NCBI RefSeq assembly: GCF_000384315.1
Contig: NZ_ARVW01000001.1
Location: forward strand, 8,167,001 to 8,231,000
DNA: 64,000 bases
Direction: 5' to 3'
Source of the DNA: Amycolatopsis nigrescens CSC17Ta-90
GTDB lineage: Bacteria > Actinomycetota > Actinomycetes > Mycobacteriales > Pseudonocardiaceae
Position numbers and translations under genes: made by a program. Below are positions 25,544 through 34,591 of the stretch, piece after piece (within the stretch, counting starts at the first letter, position 1; every line of letters begins with the position of its first letter). The notes below the pieces were generated by a model that ran no database searches, was not told where the DNA came from, and worked only from the letters and a program-made list of their open reading frames with translations.

Positions 25544-26569
25544 TCACCACGAGTCCGCACTCCGCACCCGATCGCGGATCCAGATGCCGGCCTCCTTCAG
25601 CGGCGCGGTGCCGGTCCAGGAGCCCGCCTCGCAGCTGCCCGGCTTGAACACCGCCCCGGACCGGTCGTCGTCCGAGAAGTTCCAATTGCTCCAGCTGATC
25701 TGCTTGTCCGCCATCAGGTCGAGGTACTGCTGCGAGCGGGAGAAATTGTTGCCGCCGTCGCCGGAACTGGTCTGCGTGCCGAACTCGGTGACGAACATCG
25801 GCAGCTTGTCCGCAGCCCGGGAAAGGGTGTCCAGGTACTCGCTGCCGTGCGACGCGGCGTAGAAGTGGAAGGTGTACATGATGTTCTCCGCCCGCACGGG
25901 GTTGTTCACGATCTCCTTTTCGTCGGCGCCCTCCGACACGCCAAGCGAAGACCAGGCTCGGGTGCCGACCAGCACCACAGAATCCGGGTCCTGGGCACGG
26001 ATCACCGGGATGATCTGCTCGGCATAGCTCTGCACCTTCGACCAGCTCACCCCGCTGGGCTCGTTCGCGATCTCGTAGAGCACATTGGTCTTGTCCTTGT
26101 GCTTCTTCGCGATCTCGGTGAAGAAGGTCTTCGCCCGCCCCAGGTTGTAGTTGGGGTCGCCGGGGTCGAGCATGTGCCAGTCCACAATGGCGTACATGCC
26201 GCGCGCGGTCGCGTCCTCGATGTACTTGTCCACCATCGCGGTGAACCGCGCCGGGTCGGTCTCGTAGCCGCCCTCCTGGATGTACATGGAAAGCCTTACC
26301 ACGTCGGCATTCCAGTCACCGGCCAGCGCGTCCAGCGACCCGCCGGTGACGCACTGGCTGTACCACTGGAGGCCGTGCGTGCTCATCCCGCGCAGCTGAA
26401 TCGGCTTGCCGGCGCTGTTGCAAAGCTTGACCCCGCAGACCGCGACCTTGCCGTTCGCCTCGACAGGGGTGACCGCCACCGGGGCCGCCGCGGCCGGCAC
26501 CACGCCGGCGGTCAGCGCTATGGCCGAAGCCAGAATCCCCGTCATCCGGCCGAATCCATGCCACTTCAT
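25544..26569 (-). CDS. Secreted glycoside hydrolase family 5 (endoglucanase-type)
   Basis: About 341 residues from ATG 26569, with AAGGAG 6 nt upstream; the frame runs 11 codons further but without a better site. Sec signal peptide (about 1-30, GRMTGILASAIALTAG ... AAA cleavage). Single GH5 catalytic domain: QLRGMSTHGLQWY, proton donor Glu in YEIANEPSG, nucleophile Glu in FVTEFGTQ, and the conserved NWNFSDD Trp region. No carbohydrate-binding module. It would cleave beta-1,4-glucan outside the cell. A perfect inverted repeat overlaps its leader, suggesting sugar-responsive repression. Confidence 0.9.
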   Translation of the reverse strand: MKWHGFGRMTGILASAIALTAGVVPAAAAPVAVTPVEANGKVAVCGVKLCNSAGKPIQLRGMSTHGLQWYSQCVTGGSLDALAGDWNADVVRLSMYIQEGGYETDPARFTAMVDKYIEDATARGMYAIVDWHMLDPGDPNYNLGRAKTFFTEIAKKHKDKTNVLYEIANEPSGVSWSKVQSYAEQIIPVIRAQDPDSVVLVGTRAWSSLGVSEGADEKEIVNNPVRAENIMYTFHFYAASHGSEYLDTLSRAADKLPMFVTEFGTQTSSGDGGNNFSRSQQYLDLMADKQISWSNWNFSDDDRSGAVFKPGSCEAGSWTGTAPLKEAGIWIRDRVRSADSW

Positions 26570-26657
26570 CAGCGTCTCCTTGTGCAGGGAAGAGAACCGC
26601 ATCCTGGCTGACGCGGTTCGACTCGCTGGCGGCGGCGGAAGGGAGCTTCCGTAGTTT

Positions 26658-26672
26658 GTAAAGAACCTTTAC
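26658..26672. promoter_or_regulatory. Inverted repeat GTAAAG-AAC-CTTTAC before the GH5 gene (probable operator)
   Basis: Perfect 6-bp arms with a 3-bp centre, just downstream of the candidate promoter at 26682-26710 and about 90 bp before the GH5 ATG. A repressor here would block the early transcribed region. The neighbouring ggaag-ggag-cttcc at 26637-26650 is a weaker second inverted repeat. Confidence 0.5.
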
Positions 26673-26681
26673 TGTCGCTAT

Positions 26682-26710
26682 ACGTTAACGGCAGCACCGC
26701 GGTACGTCAA
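26682..26710 (-). promoter_or_regulatory. Candidate promoter of the GH5 gene
   Basis: On the minus strand TTGACG (26710-26705), a 17-bp spacer, then TAACGT (26687-26682). It matches a housekeeping sigma-factor promoter moderately well and reads toward the GH5 gene, with the GTAAAG palindrome just downstream. Confidence 0.4.
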
Positions 26711-26773
26711 TGCGCCAGCGCGAGGGCGGAAAACCGCCAGCGTCCCGGCATTCCTGCCTGTTCACTGGCGCTC

Positions 26774-27706
26774 GTGCTGATCATCAAGGCGGCCGGCTTC
26801 GGCATTCCCGCCCAGTTCGCCCTGCTCTCGCTCGCCTGGGGCTCCAGCTTCCTGTTCATCAAGGTCGGCCTGACCGGCCTCTCCCCCGCGCAGGTGGTCT
26901 GGGCGCGCATGGTGCTCGGCGCGCTCACCCTCGCCGTGGTGGTGGTCGTCCGCCGTCGCCCGCTGCCGCGCGGCCGGGTGATCTGGGGCCATCTCGCGGT
27001 CGTCGCGTTGCTGCTCTGCGTCGTGCCGTTCCTGCTGTTCGCCTGGGCCGAACAGCACATCTCCTCTGGGCTGGCCAGCATCTTCAACGCCACCACTCCC
27101 CTGCTCACCATGATCGCCGGTGCGGTGGCGCTGCGCGGGGAACGGCTCACCCGCGCGAAAGTCCTCGGACTGCTGCTGGGCTTCGCGGGCGTGCTGACCA
27201 TCGTCGGCGTCTGGCGCGGGCTCGGGGCCGGCGGTGACCTGACCGCGCAGCTGGCCTGCCTCGGCGCGACCACGAGCTACGGCGTCGCCTTCGGCTATCT
27301 ACGCCGTTTCGTGTCTCCGCACGGGTTCGACGCGCCGGCCCACGCGTTCGTCCAGGTGCTGATCGGCGCCGCCGTACTGGTCGCACTGACGCCAACGCTG
27401 GCCGGTGCGCCCGTGCACCTGACCGGCCCGGTGGTCTGGAGCATGGTCGCGCTCGGCGTGCTGAGCACCGGCCTCGCCTACGTGTGGAACAACAACATCG
27501 TGGCCGCTTGGGGCGCCGCCAACGCAGCCGCGGTCACCTACCTGACCCCGGTGGTCGGCGTGCTGCTCGGGGTGCTGCTGCTCGGCGAGCCGCTCAGCTG
27601 GCACCAGCCGGCGGGCGCGCTGCTGGTCATCGCCGGCATTCTGGTCGCACACGGCAGGCTCCGGCCGGCCGCCCGGACACCGGCGCGAAGCGGGGCGGAG
27701 CCGTGA
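26774..27706 (+). CDS. EamA/DMT-family transporter
   Basis: 310 residues with about ten hydrophobic helices in two homologous EamA halves (LSLAWGSSFLFIKVG near the start; GLAYVWNNNIVAAWGAANAAAVTYLTPVVGVLLGVLLLGEPL near the end). The second-half signature ATYLTPV..VL.G...LGE is typical. It starts at GTG 26774 with a hydrophobic first helix. An inner-membrane exporter of small metabolites is likely; the substrate is unknown. Its stop codon lies inside the strong hairpin shared with the convergent arc gene. Confidence 0.85.
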   Translation: MLIIKAAGFGIPAQFALLSLAWGSSFLFIKVGLTGLSPAQVVWARMVLGALTLAVVVVVRRRPLPRGRVIWGHLAVVALLLCVVPFLLFAWAEQHISSGLASIFNATTPLLTMIAGAVALRGERLTRAKVLGLLLGFAGVLTIVGVWRGLGAGGDLTAQLACLGATTSYGVAFGYLRRFVSPHGFDAPAHAFVQVLIGAAVLVALTPTLAGAPVHLTGPVVWSMVALGVLSTGLAYVWNNNIVAAWGAANAAAVTYLTPVVGVLLGVLLLGEPLSWHQPAGALLVIAGILVAHGRLRPAARTPARSGAEP

Positions 27707-27734
27707 ACTGGCACGGCCCCGCCCCGCTTCGCGC
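27683..27734. terminator. Bidirectional terminator hairpin between eamA and arc
   Basis: A 23-bp stem with one mismatch (left arm 27683-27705, right arm 27712-27734) and a 6-nt loop. The left arm contains the eamA stop codon and the right arm ends 6 bp before the arc stop. GC-rich with no long T tract, which is normal for actinobacterial terminators, and symmetric enough to act in both directions. Confidence 0.75.
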
Positions 27735-27740
27735 TCGTCG

Positions 27741-29552
27741 TTACAAGTACTGACCGGTGTTGGTCGCGGTGTCGATCGCCCGCCCGGAATCCTGGTTCTT
27801 CCCGGTGACGAGCGTGCGGATGTAGACGATCCGCTCGCCCTTCTTGCCGGAGATCCTGGCCCAGTCGTCCGGGTTGGTGGTGTTCGGCAGGTCCTCGTTC
27901 TCCGCGAACTCGTCGACGATCGCGTCCAGCAGGTGCTGCACGCGCAGGCCGGGCTGCTTGGTCTCCAGCACCGACTTGATCGCCGCCTTCTTCGACCGGT
28001 CCACGATGTTCTGGATCATCGCGCCCGAGTTGAAGTCGCGGAAGTAGAGCACCTCCTTGTCCCCGTTGGCGTAGGTCACCTCCAGGAACCGGTTGTCGTC
28101 GCTCTCCTCGTACATCCGCTCCACGGTGTGCTGGATCATCGCGTCGATCGTGGCCTTGGTGTCCCCGCCGAACTCGGCGAGGTCGTCGGCGTGGATCGGC
28201 AGCCCGTCCAGCAGGTACTTCGAGAAGATGTCCTTGGCGCCCTCGGCGTCCGGCCGCTCGATCTTGATCTTCACGTCCAGCCTGCCGGGACGCAGGATGG
28301 CCGGGTCGATCATGTCCTCGCGGTTGGAGGCGCCGATCACGATGACGTTCTCCAGCCCTTCGACACCGTCGATCTCGGACAGCAGCTGCGGAACGATGGT
28401 GGTCTCCACGTCGGAGGACACCCCGCTGCCCCTGGTGCGGAAGATCGAGTCCATCTCGTCGAAGAACACGATGACCGGAGTGCCTTCCGAAGCCTTCTCC
28501 CGAGCCCGCTGGAAGATCAGGCGGATGTGCCGCTCGGTCTCACCGACGAACTTGTTCAGCAGCTCCGGGCCCTTGATGTTGAGGAAGTAGGACTTCGCCT
28601 CGTTGGCGTTGCCGTCGTCCCCGCGGGCCAGCGCGACCTTCTTGGCAAGGGAGTTCGCCACCGCCTTGGCGATGAGCGTCTTCCCGCAGCCGGGCGGGCC
28701 GTACAGCAGCACGCCCTTCGGCGGCCGCAGCTGGTACTCCAAGTACAGGTCGGAGTGCAGGAAGGGCAGCTCCACCGCGTCGCGGATCTGCTCGATCTGC
28801 CTGCCGAGCCCACCGATGTCCTCGTACCGGACGTCCGGCACCTCCTCCAGCACGAGGTCCTCGACCTCGGCCTTCGGCACCCGCTCGTAGGCGTAGCCCG
28901 CCTTCGAGTCCACCAGCAACGAGTCACCGGGCTTGAGCGTCTGGCCGGCGAGCGGCTCGGAAAGCCAGACCACCCGCTCTTCGTCCGCGTGCCCGACCAC
29001 AAGCGCCCTGGCGCTGCCGCCCTCGCTCTCCGGCAGCAGCACCTCACGCAGTGCGCACACCTCGCCGGTGCGCTCGAAGTCGCCGCCTTCCACCACGGTC
29101 AGCGCTTCGTTGAGGCGCAACGCCTGGCCGCGCTGCAGAGACTCGAGCTCCACCGCCGGCGAGACCGAAACCCGCATCTTCCTGCCTGCGGTGTAGACGT
29201 CGACCGTGCCGTCCTCGTAGGAGCCCACGAACACGCCGTAGCCGCTCGGCGGCTGGGCTAGCCGGTCCACCTCCTCACGCAGAGCTAGTAACTGGCCACG
29301 AGCCTCGCGCAAGGTCTCAACTAGCTTACTGTTTCGCTCAGTGAGCTGACTCACCCGCTCCGAGGCCTCGGCGAGGCGCTGTTCCAGCACTCGGTTCTGG
29401 CGTGGTGAGTCGGTCAGTTTCCTTCGCAGGAGCGCGACTTCCTCCTCAAGGAATCGCACCTGCCGTGCCTGGTCATCCGGCGTCGTTCCAGCTCCACTCG
29501 TATCTGATGGGTCGGCGTCCTCTGGCCGACCTCCGGGAAGGTCGTATTGCAT
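27741..29552 (-). CDS. arc: Proteasome-associated AAA ATPase ARC/Mpa
   Basis: 603 residues. N-terminal coiled coil (about 28-100) that captures Pup, then two OB folds (about 104-235), then the AAA domain with Walker A GPPGCGKT (about 285-292), Walker [11 protein letters not shown] and the arginine-finger region [11 protein letters not shown]. The C-terminus GQYL is the motif that docks into the proteasome alpha ring. A GAGGAGG site precedes the ATG. It unfolds pupylated proteins and feeds them to PrcAB. It is separated from dop by a five-gene insert plus the EamA gene. Confidence 0.96.
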   Translation of the reverse strand: MQYDLPGGRPEDADPSDTSGAGTTPDDQARQVRFLEEEVALLRRKLTDSPRQNRVLEQRLAEASERVSQLTERNSKLVETLREARGQLLALREEVDRLAQPPSGYGVFVGSYEDGTVDVYTAGRKMRVSVSPAVELESLQRGQALRLNEALTVVEGGDFERTGEVCALREVLLPESEGGSARALVVGHADEERVVWLSEPLAGQTLKPGDSLLVDSKAGYAYERVPKAEVEDLVLEEVPDVRYEDIGGLGRQIEQIRDAVELPFLHSDLYLEYQLRPPKGVLLYGPPGCGKTLIAKAVANSLAKKVALARGDDGNANEAKSYFLNIKGPELLNKFVGETERHIRLIFQRAREKASEGTPVIVFFDEMDSIFRTRGSGVSSDVETTIVPQLLSEIDGVEGLENVIVIGASNREDMIDPAILRPGRLDVKIKIERPDAEGAKDIFSKYLLDGLPIHADDLAEFGGDTKATIDAMIQHTVERMYEESDDNRFLEVTYANGDKEVLYFRDFNSGAMIQNIVDRSKKAAIKSVLETKQPGLRVQHLLDAIVDEFAENEDLPNTTNPDDWARISGKKGERIVYIRTLVTGKNQDSGRAIDTATNTGQYL

Positions 29553-30105
29553 GTCGGCACCTCCTCGGAGTGCTTTTCATTCCACGGTACCGGCGATCAC
29601 CGACATGAAAAGGCCTATCCGCATCACAGGATCGGCGCGTCGCGACGAAAGCACGCCCGAGTCCGCCGCGCAAGAGTCCAACACGGTGCACGGAGAACGC
29701 GCCCGGCAACTACCGTCAGTTGATCTCGGTGGCGACAGGCGGACCTAATGCGCATATCGGGCAAAGTATCCGCACGTCGCGCGTCTGGCCCAAGATCATG
29801 CGGGCCGGGCCGAACAGCGCTACTTTCCGTGGAACCGCGGCGACCTCCGGCGAGTCCATCGACCAGGGGCTCGACGAGCCAGGAAGAAGGCGGGTGGTGA
29901 CTGGCCGAAGGACACCGACGGCACGGGGGCGACACCCCGTTCCGGTACCGGACCTGCGATCACGGCACCCGCTGCTGAATAATCCGCGTCAAGACGTAGG
30001 GCGAGGTCACCGAGGCCGGAACTCCGGGGCCACGTCGGTGGTCCCACCGCGAACCGGCTGACCAGGGCCGCTGACACGCAAGAGATCGACGAGTAAAGGC
30101 GACAG
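29553..30105. other. 553-bp divergent intergenic region between arc and the next operon
   Basis: No credible gene is seen; short open frames here have no ribosome site and an odd composition. It should carry the divergent promoters for arc and for the membrane protein at 30106. The only structure noted is an inverted repeat next to arc (CTTTTCAT at 29573-29580 and ATGAAAAG at 29605-29612). Confidence 0.5.
29573..29612. repeat. 8-bp inverted repeat in the arc upstream region
   Basis: CTTTTCAT and ATGAAAAG are exact complements separated by 24 bp, starting about 20 bp upstream of the arc ATG. It may be a weak operator or a leader hairpin; eight bases can arise by chance. Confidence 0.25.
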
Positions 30106-30936
30106 ATGACCTACCCACCGCAGCAACCCGGCCCGTACGGCCAGCCGGACCCCTACGGCCAGCAGGGGCCGCCCCAGGGTCAGCCTGGTCAGCCCGGGCA
30201 GCCCGGTCCCTACGGCCAGCCTGGCCCGTACGGTCAGCCCGCACCCTACGGACAGCCGCCCGGCGGTGCCTACCCGCAGAGCGGCCCGATGCCGCAGCAG
30301 GGGCAGCCCGGTGGCCCTCAGCAGTTCGGCCAGTACGGTCAGCCCGATCCCTACGGACAGCAGCAGCCGGACCCCTACGGCGGCTACGCGGGCTACCCCG
30401 GCGGGCCCGGCGGCGAACCGCCCAAGAAGAAGACCGGCCTGATCGTCGGGCTGTCCATCCTGGCGGTGCTGGTGGTCGGCGGTGTCACCGCGCTGATCAT
30501 CGTGCTCGCCAACAAGGACGAGGACACCCCCGCCGCGGCGCCACCAGCGCCAAGCAGCCAGCCTTCGGCGAGCGCGCCGAGCAGCAAGAAGTCCAGCGGC
30601 AGCAAGCAGCCGTCCGCGAGCAGCTCGGCGCCCGGCGGTACCCAGGCACCCGGCGTCGCGGGCAAGCCGACCGCCCAAGAGGCCGCGGAAGCGCTCGCCG
30701 CTGCTTACGGTGCGGCGGACGACACCCAGCTGAAGTCGCTGACCTGCGCCACGTCCACGATCCGGCTGAAGACCGGGGAGGGCGGCAGCCTGACCCTGAA
30801 CGCCCCGGTGACCGAGACCGGGGACAGCGCGGAAGGGCTCGCCAAGATCAACTACCAGGGCAAGGAGTACGCGGTGAAGCTCTCCTTCTCCAAGGAGAGC
30901 TCCGGCTGGTGCTTCGCCAACGCCCAGGACCCGTGA
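30106..30936 (+). CDS. Membrane-anchored protein with PGQ-rich N-terminus and exported GWC domain
   Basis: 276 residues. Residues 1-105 are a low-complexity PYGQP/PGQ tract in the cytoplasm; a KKK patch and one transmembrane helix follow (about 111-135), then a Ser/Ala/Pro linker (about 140-190) and an exported domain of about 85 residues with SLTCATST and SGWCFANAQ. The last domain is paralogous to that of the next gene, with one Cys in each half (a likely disulphide). No defined function. Its site next to arc corresponds to that of lppK in M. tuberculosis; similarity to LppK itself is not claimed. Confidence 0.75.
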   Translation: MTYPPQQPGPYGQPDPYGQQGPPQGQPGQPGQPGPYGQPGPYGQPAPYGQPPGGAYPQSGPMPQQGQPGGPQQFGQYGQPDPYGQQQPDPYGGYAGYPGGPGGEPPKKKTGLIVGLSILAVLVVGGVTALIIVLANKDEDTPAAAPPAPSSQPSASAPSSKKSSGSKQPSASSSAPGGTQAPGVAGKPTAQEAAEALAAAYGAADDTQLKSLTCATSTIRLKTGEGGSLTLNAPVTETGDSAEGLAKINYQGKEYAVKLSFSKESSGWCFANAQDP

Positions 30937-30967
30937 TCAAGGGCCACAAAAGCATTGCAGTGACCTA

Positions 30968-31015
30968 ACGGTTCCCGGCAACGGCTTCGAAAACCGAGCC
31001 GCTGCCGGGAACCGT
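30968..31015 (+). terminator. Strong hairpin between the two GWC-domain genes
   Basis: 13-bp arm (30968-30980) pairs with 31003-31015, an inner 5-bp arm pairs 30982-30986 with 30997-31001, and the loop is 10 nt. It has no T tract but is very stable. It overlaps an alternative GTG at 31014, which argues for the ATG at 31023 as the start of the next gene. Confidence 0.6.
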
Positions 31016-31022
31016 GGGGGAA

Positions 31023-31442
31023 ATGAGAACTGGACCCTGGCCGGCACGGCATCGGACCGCGCTGCTGGTGGTGCTGGCCGTCCTGCTGCTGGCCGGTGCC
31101 GGCGTGGTCTTCCTGCTGCCGTCCGGCAGCCGTGACGAGGACGTGCCCGCCGCGGACGCCATGGCCAGGGAGTACGCGCGAGTGCTGAGCATGGGGCAGA
31201 GTAAGGACCTGGCCAGGATCGCCTGCACCCAGCCGAGTCTGGCGCAGGCCAGGAAGTTCGACACCGCGGCCGCCCAGCAGCACACCAAGTTCGAGGTGCG
31301 CGGCACACCCGAGCTGGACGGCGATTCGGCACGGGTCAAGTTCGTGTCCGACGACGGACGGCGCCAGGTCGAACTCGACGTGAGCCTGGTCAAGCGGGAC
31401 AACGGCTGGTGCGCGAACTACCAGTGGGCGCAGGTCGGCTGA
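31023..31442 (+). CDS. Membrane-anchored exported protein, paralogue of the preceding gene
   Basis: About 139 residues from ATG 31023 with GGGGGAA upstream. A short basic N-terminus and one transmembrane segment (about 13-33, TALLVVLAVLLLAGAGVVFLL) anchor an exported domain. That domain shares spacing with the protein at 30106-30936: AREYARVLSMGQSKDLARIACTQPS, then acidic sheet-rich residues, then VKRDNGWCANYQ. The two Cys (IACT and GWC) match those of its neighbour. Function unknown; likely an NTF2-like envelope domain (inference). Confidence 0.7.
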   Translation: MRTGPWPARHRTALLVVLAVLLLAGAGVVFLLPSGSRDEDVPAADAMAREYARVLSMGQSKDLARIACTQPSLAQARKFDTAAAQQHTKFEVRGTPELDGDSARVKFVSDDGRRQVELDVSLVKRDNGWCANYQWAQVG

Positions 31443-31451
31443 CCGGCGGGC

Positions 31452-32351
<900 letters not shown>

Positions 32352-33506
32352 CTAGCTTTGTCGCCGCGAGGAGATCGCGGCCCGCAGATCCTCGCGCCGC
32401 AGCACACCGGCCGGGCGGCCTTCCTCGTCCACCACCAGGAACTGCCAGGCCGGGGTTTCGCGTACCCGCTCGGCGATCTCGGCCGCCGGATCCGAGGCCA
32501 GCAGCACGGTCTCCGCCCTGATCGGCTCCGCGGCGAGTTCCGCCGGCGATCCTGGCGACGCCATCGCGAGCCGTTCCGCGGCCACCTCGTCCAGCAGGCC
32601 CGCGGCAACCCCGTCCGCGCGGACCAGCACCACTCCCCTGCCCGCGGACGCGGCCAGCGCGTCGGACACCGGGCTTTCCGCCGGCAATTGCAGCACCGGG
32701 CGGATCAGTTCGGTGACGGTCAGGCCCTCCGGCCAGCTTCGCCTGCTCTCCGCGGCGAGTTCGCTGCTGGCACCGACCGCCACGAACCAGGCGGTCACCA
32801 CGCAGACACCGAGCCGCAGCCAGCGGTCTTCACTGCCGACGGCGAGCCCGATCAACGCCCAGACGAGCAGGCCGACCGCGACCGCGCCACCGCCGAACAC
32901 CGCGGCCCTTGTCCCTTTCGCGCGGGTTCCGGTGACCGCCCACACCCCGGCGCGAAGCAGCCTGCCGCCGTCCAGGGGCAGCCCCGGCAGCAGGTTGAAC
33001 AGGCCGACCGCGAGGTTCGCCACCGCGCACTCGATGACCAGCAACCAGGCCGCGCCCCCCGGCGGCACGGCGAGCAGCAGCAGCCCGCAGAACCCGGCCA
33101 GCGCCATGGACACCACCGGGCCGGCCGCCGCGACCATGCCCTCCTGTCCCGGTTTCCGGGGCGTACGGGCCACCTCCGACAGCCCGCCGAGCAGGAACAG
33201 CCGCAACCTGCGCACCGGGATGCCGAGCCGGAGCGCAACCACGCAGTGACCGAGCTCGTGCGCCAGCACGGAAAGGCCGAGCAGGACGGCGAAAGCCCCG
33301 GCCAGCAGCCAGGAGGTGGCCATCCCCGCACCGGGCAGCAGCCTTTCCACCAGTGGCGCGTAGAGCACCACCACGACCAGCGACCCGATCCACCACGACG
33401 GCGCCAGCAGCACCGGCACGCCGTCGACCCGGAACAGCAGCAGCCCGCCCTCCACCGCAGTTGGCCTGGTGGAGCGGCTCGGCCTCTGTTCGCTGGTCGC
33501 GGCCAT
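32352..33506 (-). CDS. Site-2 protease (M50 family) with CBS-like C-terminus
   Basis: 384 residues. HExxH zinc motif AHELGH (His83, Glu84, His87) in an early transmembrane helix, and the second metal motif NLLPGLPLDGGRLLRA with the Asp ligand. About six membrane helices. The C-terminus (about 265-384) has two CBS-like repeats (TVTELIRPVLQLPAES; ... RPAGVLRREDLRAAI). This is the SpoIVFB/Rip2-like branch of intramembrane proteases, which cleave anti-sigma factors or other membrane proteins; the CBS pair may sense an adenine nucleotide. It lies 72 bp upstream of trmI. Confidence 0.9.
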   Translation of the reverse strand: MAATSEQRPSRSTRPTAVEGGLLLFRVDGVPVLLAPSWWIGSLVVVVLYAPLVERLLPGAGMATSWLLAGAFAVLLGLSVLAHELGHCVVALRLGIPVRRLRLFLLGGLSEVARTPRKPGQEGMVAAAGPVVSMALAGFCGLLLLAVPPGGAAWLLVIECAVANLAVGLFNLLPGLPLDGGRLLRAGVWAVTGTRAKGTRAAVFGGGAVAVGLLVWALIGLAVGSEDRWLRLGVCVVTAWFVAVGASSELAAESRRSWPEGLTVTELIRPVLQLPAESPVSDALAASAGRGVVLVRADGVAAGLLDEVAAERLAMASPGSPAELAAEPIRAETVLLASDPAAEIAERVRETPAWQFLVVDEEGRPAGVLRREDLRAAISSRRQS

Positions 33507-33623
33507 GCAGAAAGGATAAAACGCCGCGTGTGGGACATGGGTGATCTGGGCGGCCCGGTTGGCCTACGTCACCCGTCCGCGCGCCGTCGCGAGGCTGTCG
33601 GTGGGCTGCCCTACGCTCGGGCA

Positions 33624-33668
33624 ATGAGCAGCACCGACGACGCACTCTTTCCCGCGGAGGAGTCGTGA
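33624..33668 (+). CDS. 14-residue upstream ORF overlapping the RecB-like nuclease start
   Basis: ATG, then SSTDDALFPAEES, then TGA. The stop overlaps the GTG of the next gene (GTGA), and the nuclease's ribosome site (GGAGGAG) lies within the last codons. Translation of this ORF would deliver ribosomes to the GTG. It could be a coupling leader or chance; a TACGCT hexamer ends about 7 nt before the ATG. Confidence 0.35.
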   Translation: MSSTDDALFPAEES

Positions 33669-34564
33669 GCACCGTGAGCACCGAGACAGCGACCACCGCA
33701 GCGACATCCGGCCGCCCTGCCGGCGCCCGCCGCCCCGCGCTGTCGCCGTCCAGAGCCAGCGACTTCAAGCAGTGCCCGCTGCTCTACCGGTTCCGTGCGG
33801 TGGACAAGCTGCCCGAGGCGCCGACCAAGGCGCAGCTGCGCGGCACCCTGGTGCATTCGGTGCTGGAGAAGCTGTTCGGCCTGCCGTCGGCGGAGCGGCT
33901 GCCCGAGCGGGCCAAGGAACTGCTCGCCCCGGCCTGGTCGGAACTGTCCGCGGAACGTCCGGAGTGGACCGAGCTGTTCGCCGACGACGACCGGGCCGAA
34001 GTGGACGACTGGCTCGCGTCCGCGGCGAAACTGGTGGATGGCTACTTCGGCCTGGAGGACCCGACCCGGCTGGAACCGGAGGCCTGCGAGCTGCACGTGG
34101 AGATCGAGCTGGACTCCGGGGTCCGGCTCCGCGGCTACGTCGACCGGGTGGACGTGGCGCCCACCGGCGAGATCCGGGTGGTCGACTACAAGACCGGGGC
34201 CGCGCCGAGGGAGATCGGTGAGGCCAAGGCGATGTTCCAGATGAAGTTCTACGCCGTGGTGCTGTGGCGGCTGCGCGGAGTGGTTCCGCGCCAGCTCAAG
34301 CTGATGTACCTGACCGACGGGCAGTCGCTGGCCTACACCCCGGACGAGGCCGAGCTGCGGCGTTTCGAACGCACCCTGGAGGCCATCTGGCAGGCCATCC
34401 TGCGGGCCGGCAAGACCGGCGACTTCCGGCCCAATCCGAGTAAGTTGTGCGGCTGGTGCGACCACCAGGCACACTGCCCTTCATTCGGCGGAACCCCGCC
34501 GGAGTACCCCGGCTGGCCGGAGCCCGACCCCGGCGAAGAAACGCCGCTCGACCGCGCAGACTGA
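33665..34564 (+). CDS. RecB-family PD-(D/E)XK nuclease with likely Fe-S cluster
   Basis: 299 residues from GTG 33665 behind GGAGGAG. N-terminus ALSPSRASDFKQCPLLYRFR, then the nuclease core: His in GTLVHSVLEKL, Asp in LRGYVDRVDV, DYKTG and QMKFYAVVL (the QxxxY motif). The C-terminal CGWCDHQAHC, together with Cys37, gives the four Cys of a 4Fe-4S cluster as in AddB and Cas4. A role in double-strand-break repair is likely. No helicase domain, so it acts alone or with partners. Corresponds in position to Rv2119. Confidence 0.9.
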   Translation: MSTVSTETATTAATSGRPAGARRPALSPSRASDFKQCPLLYRFRAVDKLPEAPTKAQLRGTLVHSVLEKLFGLPSAERLPERAKELLAPAWSELSAERPEWTELFADDDRAEVDDWLASAAKLVDGYFGLEDPTRLEPEACELHVEIELDSGVRLRGYVDRVDVAPTGEIRVVDYKTGAAPREIGEAKAMFQMKFYAVVLWRLRGVVPRQLKLMYLTDGQSLAYTPDEAELRRFERTLEAIWQAILRAGKTGDFRPNPSKLCGWCDHQAHCPSFGGTPPEYPGWPEPDPGEETPLDRAD

Positions 34565-34591
34565 ACCGCCGCCAGACACAGGAGCGAAGAC

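Noticed and set aside
29720..30061. Possible small gene between arc and the next operon
   Set aside because: No ribosome site, Arg/Gly/Pro-rich composition, and no domain on either strand.
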